Part shown: in pieces, positions 5,430 through 10,286 of the stretch
Position numbering within the stretch: the stretch's first letter is position 1
Layout: each line of letters begins with the position of its first letter
Assembly (NCBI GenBank): GCA_019308525.1
Contig: JAFDIC010000106.1
Coordinates: 1 to 10,286 of the forward strand
Length of the DNA: 10,286 nt
Direction: 5' to 3'
Source: Deltaproteobacteria bacterium
GTDB taxonomy: Bacteria > Desulfobacterota > DSM-4660 > Desulfatiglandales > HGW-15
The notes under the pieces: generated by a model
Seen by the model: the letters and a program-made list of their open reading frames with translations, nothing else
What the model was told of the DNA's origin: nothing
Databases searched by the model: none
Made by a program: the position numbers and the translations under genes

Positions 5430-6605
5430 ATGAAGAGGTATTTGGAAACAGGGAATTTTGCAATCACCGAGGGGGCAATCTTGGCGGGATGCAGGTTTTT
5501 TGCAGGCTATCCCATAACTCCCGCCACCGAGTTGGCAGAGGCCATGAGCTTGAGATTGCCCCAGGTCGGCGGCGTTTTTCTCCAGGCAGAAGACGAGTGC
5601 GCTGCCATGCACATGTGTATAGGGGCCGCGCTGGGAGGGATGAAGGCCATGACAGCGACTTCAGGGCCCGGGTTCATCCTCTATGCCGACCCTTACGGCT
5701 GGGCACTCGGTTGCGAGACTCCCCTGGTGGTCCTCAACTCCGGCCGCGTGGGCCCTGTCAGTGGTATCACCGGGGCTCCGGGACAGGGTGAGTTCTACCT
5801 GATGCGGTATCCCACTCAAGGAGGGAATTTCGAGACCATTTGCCTGGCGCCTAACTCCGCTCAAGAATGTATGGCCATGACCGTGGAAGCTTTCTACTTG
5901 GCTGAGCGGTTCAGAATGCCCGTGTCTGTACTGGCTGACCAGCTCATTACCGATGGTTTTGAAGATATTACAGTCCCGGAGAACGACAATGAGATGAAAG
6001 AAATGGGGTTTCGCACTTGGCCCAGAAAGGTATGCCAGGGCCCGGAGTTTTATCCGGCCACAGATGCCCTGGACATTCCCCCTGTGGTGCTGGGGCACAA
6101 CACCGGCGCCCTCTGCTCGGACTGGACCCCTACAGAAGAAGGTTATGATATAGAGGAAGTTGAGGCCCATCACAAACACGCCTATCGCCTCATATACAAG
6201 GTCCGCAACAACAGGCATATGTTCAGCCACCTTTACGAGAAAAAGCACATGGGTGATGAGCCCGACCTTGTTGTAGTTTCCTACGGGACCCCTTCCCGGG
6301 TCGTCAATACAGCGGTGATCAAGGCTCGCCAACAGGGGCTCAAGGTGGGTTCGCTTCGACTTATCAACCTGTGGCCTTTCCCTGACGAGCATTTCACCAG
6401 GAGGACCAAGTACCTGGTGGTGGAACTCAACTGGGATGGGCAGCTCGTACGAGAAGTTCAAAGGGCGGTTCCTAAGGACTCGGAGGTCCATTTCCTGGGA
6501 TCTTGCGGAGACCTTCCCAAGCAGGCTCACCTCATAGAAGCGTTTGAAAGACTCCTCGAGAACGAACCCCTTGGCCGTAAGGGTTGGGAATTGGAGGCAT
6601 GGTGA
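5430..6605 (+). CDS. 2-oxoacid:acceptor oxidoreductase, alpha subunit (KorA/PorA-like)
   Basis: A 391-residue alpha subunit carrying the pyrimidine-binding thiamine diphosphate domain and the C-terminal transketolase-like domain of 2-oxoacid:ferredoxin oxidoreductases, which convert 2-oxoacid plus CoA to acyl-CoA plus CO2. Motifs: GYPITPATE (26-34), the family hallmark; an acidic stretch AEDE (53-56) expected to reach the thiamine ring; TSGPGF (77-82); a GPVSGITG loop (108-115); and a C-terminal domain from about 275 (DEPDLVVVSYG) to 370. After TSGPGF, the position usually held by Glu is Asp, in a run rich in Tyr/Trp (LYADPYGWA, 84-92), unlike common 2-oxoglutarate or pyruvate enzymes, so substrate class cannot be assigned by similarity. 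GGGAG lies nine bases before ATG, 20 bp after the flavoprotein gene. The beta gene starts one base after its stop. Alternatives: pyruvate, branched-chain, indolepyruvate or phenylglyoxylate enzymes. Confidence 0.92.
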   Translation: MKRYLETGNFAITEGAILAGCRFFAGYPITPATELAEAMSLRLPQVGGVFLQAEDECAAMHMCIGAALGGMKAMTATSGPGFILYADPYGWALGCETPLVVLNSGRVGPVSGITGAPGQGEFYLMRYPTQGGNFETICLAPNSAQECMAMTVEAFYLAERFRMPVSVLADQLITDGFEDITVPENDNEMKEMGFRTWPRKVCQGPEFYPATDALDIPPVVLGHNTGALCSDWTPTEEGYDIEEVEAHHKHAYRLIYKVRNNRHMFSHLYEKKHMGDEPDLVVVSYGTPSRVVNTAVIKARQQGLKVGSLRLINLWPFPDEHFTRRTKYLVVELNWDGQLVREVQRAVPKDSEVHFLGSCGDLPKQAHLIEAFERLLENEPLGRKGWELEAW

Positions 6606-6606
6606 A

Positions 6607-7455
6607 ATGGAGTACAGATCGAGTGATTTGACGTCTAAGTATTTGCGTTCCAGGAAGATACCCAGCACAGCCTGTTCCGGGTGTGGCCTGGGGATGAACC
6701 ACAAGATAGTGGTTCAAGCCATAGACGAGCTTGGATTGGATGTCGCGGATGTAATATGGGGGACTTCCATAGGATGTGCCGGACGACAGACCTTCGGGAC
6801 CTGGAAGGGGGATGGCTTCGCAGGGACCCATGGAAGAGTTTATGCCATTGCAAGGGGCCTCAGGATCGCCCTGCCCCGTCAAAAAAAGATCATATTGACT
6901 GTGGGAGATGGCGACGCCTTTGGCATAGGCATGAATCACCTTATTCATGCGGCCAGATGCAATGCCGAGATGACGGTTATCGTCAATGATAACCTGGGCT
7001 ATCAATCCACGGGTGGTCAGTATGGCTGGACGACCCCCCAGGGAAGCAAGACGGACAGCAGTCCTTACGGGATGTATGAGGCCAACCTGATGAGCGGTGA
7101 GATGGATGTACTGGAGATTCTCAAGGGGGCAGGCGCAACGTTCCTCGCCAGGCACGTTGCAATGGATGGACCATGGGCTGTTGAAACAGTAAAGAAAGCG
7201 ATCCTCAACAATGGGTTCTCCCTGGTGCATATGCCCTATCCCTGCCCGACCAATTTTGCCTCCAGGGAACTGGGCTCCAGAAATCAGGTCAATATCTACA
7301 GGTGGATCAAGGAACATGCCGCTCCTCTCGGTCAAGAGAAGCAAGACACCATCTGGGCCACGGGGATCTGGCATGACGCATCAAACTCGAGGCCGGAATT
7401 TCACGAGTTCATTCACGAGACCGTGGAAAAGATCAGGAGGACAGGAACGATATGA
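6607..7455 (+). CDS. 2-oxoacid:acceptor oxidoreductase, beta subunit (thiamine diphosphate and [4Fe-4S] binding)
   Basis: A 282-residue beta subunit that binds the thiamine diphosphate through Mg2+ and carries the proximal iron-sulfur cluster. Motifs: C23-SG-C26, C57 and C213 (in YPCPT) have the spacing expected for the four cluster ligands of the beta subunit in this family; GDGDAFGIG (100-108) followed by VNDN (126-129) is the thiamine diphosphate motif; STGGQ (134-138) follows as in KorB/PorB. ATG at 6607 is preferred over an in-frame TTG at 6544 inside the alpha gene: GGAGG lies nine bases before it, and it leaves a one-base gap after the alpha stop. The gamma gene overlaps its stop by ATGA. 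Together with alpha and gamma it should form the catalytic core. Reaction class is firm; substrate is not. Confidence 0.93.
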   Translation: MEYRSSDLTSKYLRSRKIPSTACSGCGLGMNHKIVVQAIDELGLDVADVIWGTSIGCAGRQTFGTWKGDGFAGTHGRVYAIARGLRIALPRQKKIILTVGDGDAFGIGMNHLIHAARCNAEMTVIVNDNLGYQSTGGQYGWTTPQGSKTDSSPYGMYEANLMSGEMDVLEILKGAGATFLARHVAMDGPWAVETVKKAILNNGFSLVHMPYPCPTNFASRELGSRNQVNIYRWIKEHAAPLGQEKQDTIWATGIWHDASNSRPEFHEFIHETVEKIRRTGTI

Positions 7456-7988
7456 AAGACCGCATTGAGATAGTGGCGAGCGGATTCGGCGGACAGGGCG
7501 TTGTCAGGCTGGGCCAGATAATAGGAGAGGCCGGTGTCAAACAGGGCCTTCATGTCACCATGCTGAAAAGCCATGGCACCGAGATGCGAGGGGGTTATGT
7601 GAGAAGCCAGGTTGTTCTCTCCAAGGATATTATCGACAGCCCCATGTGCGAATCTCCTGATTACTTCATTGCCCTTTCAAATGCCGCTTACAACCGCTTC
7701 AAAGATACGGTGCCAGAATACGGGCTCATTATTTACGATCCTGCCTTTGTCGATAAGATAGATGAGAGCCTTGCCTGCAAACAAAGGGCATTTCCTGCCA
7801 AGGAGCTGTCTGTCAAACACTTTGACAGCCCCTTGTTTGCCAATACACTTGTCCTGGGAGTCATGGCCAAGACCATAGAAGTCTTTGACAAGGATATTAT
7901 GCTGAAAAGTGTCCTGGAGGTCATACCAAAATTCCACGATAAGAATAAAGAGGCCTTGGAAATCGGGTTTGAATATTTTCCTGACTAG
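7452..7988 (+). CDS. 2-oxoacid:acceptor oxidoreductase, gamma subunit
   Basis: A 178-residue gamma subunit, normal length for the separate gamma polypeptide that interacts with CoA in this enzyme family. It opens with the hallmark GFGGQGVVRLGQI (11-23), continues with EMRGGYVRSQV (about 44-54), and has the usual 'ESPDYFIALSNAAYNRF' helix near 67-83. Its ATG overlaps the beta stop codon as ATGA, so translation is probably coupled; AGGAGG lies 11 bases upstream. In many organisms gamma is fused to alpha; here alpha, beta and gamma are separate and only the delta-type ferredoxin is fused, to the flavoprotein at the start of the operon. No terminator is visible after it; the ligase gene follows after 102 bp. 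Confidence 0.92.
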   Translation: MKDRIEIVASGFGGQGVVRLGQIIGEAGVKQGLHVTMLKSHGTEMRGGYVRSQVVLSKDIIDSPMCESPDYFIALSNAAYNRFKDTVPEYGLIIYDPAFVDKIDESLACKQRAFPAKELSVKHFDSPLFANTLVLGVMAKTIEVFDKDIMLKSVLEVIPKFHDKNKEALEIGFEYFPD

Positions 7989-8055
7989 GGACAGTAGGGG
8001 AAAAAAGGGATTCAGGTCTTCTGATCAGTGTCGCGGGCTGGTGTTCTAATGGGGA

Positions 8056-8072
8056 GGGGTTGCAACAGCCCC
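8056..8072 (+). repeat. hairpin just upstream of the ligase ribosome binding site
   Basis: GGGGTTG-CAA-CAGCCCC can form a 7-bp stem with one G-U pair and a three-base loop. It ends at 8072, directly before the A-run and AAGGAGG (8077-8083) of the ligase gene. It has no downstream U-run, so it is not an intrinsic terminator. It may set an mRNA processing end or protect the downstream message. Confidence 0.4.
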
Positions 8073-8090
8073 AAAAAAGGAGGGGGTTAT

Positions 8091-9623
8091 ATGCGTACCA
8101 TAAGGTACTGGATTGATGAGATGGCGAGAAGGACTCCTTCCAAGATTTACATGTTTGCTCCTGAGCCGAACCTGAAACTAACATATGGACAGCTCAAGGA
8201 GGACTCCGAAAGGTTTGGAAGACATCTCTTTAAACGGGGCATAGGAAAGGGAGACAAGATCTCCTTTATGCTCGGCAACGGATACCAGACCACCAAAATC
8301 TTCCTGGGCACTATGTATTCCGGGATTGTGATCGCCCCTCTTAACCTGATGGCACAACAGTCTCAACTGGAATACGTCCTTGATCATTCTGACACCAAGC
8401 TCGTCTTCTTTGCCTCGGACCAGGAGGAAAGGCTCAGAAAGGCCTGTGAAAAAGTGGACCGGGACATTGAACTGATTGAGATCGATGTTGACTCTCCCAA
8501 CGTATTTGATCCGGAAGAAGACCTATCCCACATCTCTTTACCTGGTATAGAAGAAAATGATGATGCACTGTTGCTCTATACCTCCGGTACCACCGGCTTG
8601 CCCAAAGGTGTCATCCTCTCCCACAAGAATATGGTCGCCGGCGGCCAGTACACAGCCATGGCCCACCAGCTTACCCCGGAGGACAGGGCACTGTGCTCCC
8701 TTCCCCTGTATCATATTAACGGAGAGGTAGTGACGGCCGTTGCCCCACTGGTCAGTGGCGGCAGCGTTGTGATGCCTCATAAATTCAGCACTTCCAATTT
8801 CTGGGAGCTTATTTCCCGGTACCGCTGTACATGGTTCAGCGTTGTTCCCACCATTATCTCTTACCTGGCAAACGCCACGGAAATCGAGGGCAAAGGTTAT
8901 AGCCTTGATCAACTGCGTTTCGGGCGTTCCGCTTCATCGGCCCTGCCTCCATCCTTGCACAGGAGGTTTGAAGAGAAATTCCAGATCTCCATTGTCGAAA
9001 CCATGGGACTGACCGAGACCGCCGCGCCCGTTTTTTCCAACCCGATTGATCCTGCAAAGAGAAAATACGGGTCCCCTGGCCAGGCAGTGGGCAACCAGGC
9101 CAAGATCGTCGACAAACACGGCAATGAGGTCCCCAGGGGCACTCAGGGAGAGATCATGATCAAGGGGGACAACGTGATGAAGTGTTACTACAAGGCGCCT
9201 GACAAGACCGCCGAGGCCCTGGAACCAGATGGTTGGCTCCATACAGGAGATTTGGGATATATGGATGAGGACGGTTTTGTATTTGTAACCGGTCGCTTGA
9301 AAGAGCTTATCATAAAAGGTGGTGAAAACATAGCACCCAGGGAGATCGACGAGGTGCTCTATAAACACCCCGCTGTCCTTGATGCGGCCGCTGTCGGGAT
9401 ACCCGACGAAGACTACGGCGAAGAGATCATAGCATGCGTGGTCCTCAAGCCCGGTTTCAGCACGACCGAAGAAGAACTAAAGGAGTTTTGCTTGGAGCAC
9501 CTGGGCAAATTCAAGACTCCCAAGGTCATAAAGATCATGGACGAAATGCCCAAGGGACCATCAGGGAAGATCCAACGTCTCAAGCTCCCGGAGCTGGTAC
9601 AAGAGCTTGAGGCCACAAGGTGA
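8091..9623 (+). CDS. AMP-forming acyl-CoA synthetase (acid-CoA ligase)
   Basis: A 510-residue member of the ANL superfamily that activates a carboxylic acid with ATP to an acyl-adenylate and then the CoA thioester. Core motifs are intact: YTSGTTGLPKG (163-173, phosphate loop), ETMGLTET (303-310), GWLHTGDLGY (381-390), GRLKELIIKGGENI (401-414, hinge), and PSGKIQR with catalytic Lys493. The substrate-pocket stretch 'LPLYHINGEVV' (204-214) resembles medium-length ligases of the carnitine/malonate/4-coumarate-like groups rather than PaaK-type phenylacetate ligases, which are shorter; this does not fix the substrate. ATG 8091 is chosen because AAGGAGG lies seven bases upstream; the same frame opens earlier from GTG 8028 without a site. 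It lies 102 bp after gamma in the same direction and is probably co-transcribed. It could prime the imported acid for a pathway ending in the 2-oxoacid step, or salvage free acid. Confidence 0.92.
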   Translation: MRTIRYWIDEMARRTPSKIYMFAPEPNLKLTYGQLKEDSERFGRHLFKRGIGKGDKISFMLGNGYQTTKIFLGTMYSGIVIAPLNLMAQQSQLEYVLDHSDTKLVFFASDQEERLRKACEKVDRDIELIEIDVDSPNVFDPEEDLSHISLPGIEENDDALLLYTSGTTGLPKGVILSHKNMVAGGQYTAMAHQLTPEDRALCSLPLYHINGEVVTAVAPLVSGGSVVMPHKFSTSNFWELISRYRCTWFSVVPTIISYLANATEIEGKGYSLDQLRFGRSASSALPPSLHRRFEEKFQISIVETMGLTETAAPVFSNPIDPAKRKYGSPGQAVGNQAKIVDKHGNEVPRGTQGEIMIKGDNVMKCYYKAPDKTAEALEPDGWLHTGDLGYMDEDGFVFVTGRLKELIIKGGENIAPREIDEVLYKHPAVLDAAAVGIPDEDYGEEIIACVVLKPGFSTTEEELKEFCLEHLGKFKTPKVIKIMDEMPKGPSGKIQRLKLPELVQELEATR

Positions 9624-9645
9624 TTCTTGTGCCCTTTGCCTGGAA

Positions 9646-9678
9646 AAGCCAACAAGAAATCTTGCGGGAAACTGGCTT
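9646..9678 (+). terminator. weak stem-loop between ligase and tctA
   Basis: AAGCCA (9646-9651) pairs perfectly with TGGCTT (9673-9678), and the enclosed CAAG-AAAT-CTTG (9653-9664) forms a second small stem. The sequence after it (CTGTGTTTGAGG) is only mildly T-rich, so this would be an attenuator or a poor terminator at best. Confidence 0.25.
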
Positions 9679-9698
9679 CTGTGTTTGAGGACGCACGT

Positions 9699-9727
9699 TT
9701 GACACGGATCAATAGCAGTGAGACAAT
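9699..9727 (+). promoter_or_regulatory. possible sigma70-type promoter before tctA
   Basis: TTGACA (perfect -35, 9699-9704), a 17-base spacer and GACAAT (9722-9727, 4/6 of -10). The start would fall near 9735, only about 15 bases before ATG 9750. If real, the transporter gene can be transcribed independently of the upstream sigma54 operon. Confidence 0.35.
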
Positions 9728-9749
9728 TATTTGAAATGGGGGATGAGTT

Positions 9750-10286
9750 ATGGGTGAGTTCCTCCAATATCTTCCGCTGGCCCTTACCCCTGTCAACCTG
9801 ATCACCCTTGTGCTTGGAGTCATAGGGGGATTGATTCTCGGCGCAACACCCGGTTTGAGCCCCACCATGGCCGTCGCATTGCTCGTGCCCTTTACCTTTC
9901 ACATGGATCCCACCACAGGCCTGATCCTCCTAGGAGCGGTCTATACGGCTACTGTAGCAGGTGGTGCTATTTCTGCGATCCTCATAAACATCCCCGGAGC
10001 TCCGGCCAATATCGCAACCCTCTTGGACGGCCACCCAATGGCCCAGCAAGGAAAGTCCCAGAAGGCCCTGTACTTCTGTTTCATCAGCTCCCTGGTCGGC
10101 GGGCTCTTCGGTATGCTGATCGTGATCCTGTTCACACCCCCTCTTGCGAGGATAGCCTTGAAATTTGGTCCTTCCGAGATGTTCTGGATAGCTATCTTCG
10201 GGATTACGGTCATGGCAGGACTCTCCTCGGGGTCCATAGCCAAGGGGCTCTTCGGAGGCATGTTCGGCCTCCTGGTCAGCACCATA
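9750..10286 (+). CDS. tctA: TctA-family large membrane subunit of a tripartite (TTT) carboxylate transporter, N-terminal part, cut by window edge
   Basis: 179 codons are open to the end of the window; full TctA proteins are about 500 residues. TctA is the roughly 12-helix permease that works with the small membrane protein TctB and the periplasmic binding protein TctC. Seen here: the first helix at about 14-33 with the conserved GATPGLSPTMAVALLVPFTF (31-50), a second helix with YTATVAGGAISAILINIPGAP (about 66-86), the signature DGHPMAQQGKSQKAL (about 92-106), and two further hydrophobic segments. GGGGGA lies six bases before ATG. No tctC or tctB precedes it, so either they follow beyond the right edge or the permease uses components encoded elsewhere. 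Position next to the ligase suggests import of the ligase substrate or a related acid. Confidence 0.9.
   Translation, partial: MGEFLQYLPLALTPVNLITLVLGVIGGLILGATPGLSPTMAVALLVPFTFHMDPTTGLILLGAVYTATVAGGAISAILINIPGAPANIATLLDGHPMAQQGKSQKALYFCFISSLVGGLFGMLIVILFTPPLARIALKFGPSEMFWIAIFGITVMAGLSSGSIAKGLFGGMFGLLVSTI

Noticed and set aside
5661..7374. Long minus-strand frames (347 and 280 codons) opposite the alpha and beta genes
   Set aside because: They lie antisense to genes with complete family motifs; their translations are low-complexity His/Pro/Gly-rich shadows with no family pattern.
9673..9690. TGGCTTCTGTGTTTGA as a sigma54 promoter for tctA
   Set aside because: The -12 element lacks GC at the required position.
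1..10286. CRISPR arrays, tRNA/rRNA genes, insertion sequences, attachment sites
   Set aside because: No regularly spaced repeats, cloverleaf-like or rRNA segments, transposase motifs or terminal repeats were recognised on either strand.

Overview
The window looks like a catabolic island from a strictly anaerobic bacterium, most likely Desulfobacterota (sulfate-reducing or syntrophic 'deltaproteobacteria'). This rests on the gene content: a multi-subunit 2-oxoacid:ferredoxin oxidoreductase, a GltD-like flavoprotein carrying extra ferredoxin clusters, an AMP-forming acyl-CoA ligase, TRAP and TTT transporters, a sigma54 activator and strong AGGAGG-type ribosome binding sites. No 16S or other taxonomic marker is present, so the assignment is inference.

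Layout. Positions 1-1447 (minus strand) hold a TRAP transporter operon: dctP (periplasmic binding protein, 407-1447), then the N-terminal part of dctQ (small permease, 1-330, running off the left edge). The large permease dctM is presumably further left. Positions 1448-1703 are a divergent promoter region with a recognisable sigma70-type promoter for each direction. Positions 1704-3236 (plus) encode a PAS/AAA+/HTH sigma54-dependent activator without a receiver domain. Positions 3237-3759 are a 523-bp regulatory region. It contains two perfectly abutting 18-bp dyads (TGTCCG-N6-CGGACR) at 3489-3524, a third diverged copy at 3328-3345, and a near-consensus -24/-12 sigma54 promoter at 3666-3681. 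Positions 3760-7988 form a tight operon: a GltD-like FAD/NAD(P) oxidoreductase fused to a two-cluster ferredoxin (delta-type) domain, then the alpha, beta and gamma subunits of a 2-oxoacid oxidoreductase, the last three almost without gaps. Positions 8091-9623 encode an AMP-forming acyl-CoA ligase. Positions 9750-10286 hold the N-terminal part of a TctA-type transporter membrane subunit, cut by the right edge.

How it may work together (inference). The transporters import one or more organic acids. The ligase makes a CoA thioester from a carboxylic acid. The oxidoreductase converts a 2-oxoacid plus CoA to acyl-CoA and CO2, and passes the electrons through the fused ferredoxin domain to the flavoprotein, which would reduce NAD+ directly. 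The subunit set resembles the known phenylglyoxylate:NAD+ oxidoreductase type (PadEFGHI of Azoarcus), but with ferredoxin and flavoprotein subunits joined in one chain. The substrate cannot be read from the sequence. The PAS-AAA+ regulator next door is the obvious candidate to bind the dyads and activate the sigma54 promoter when the substrate is present.
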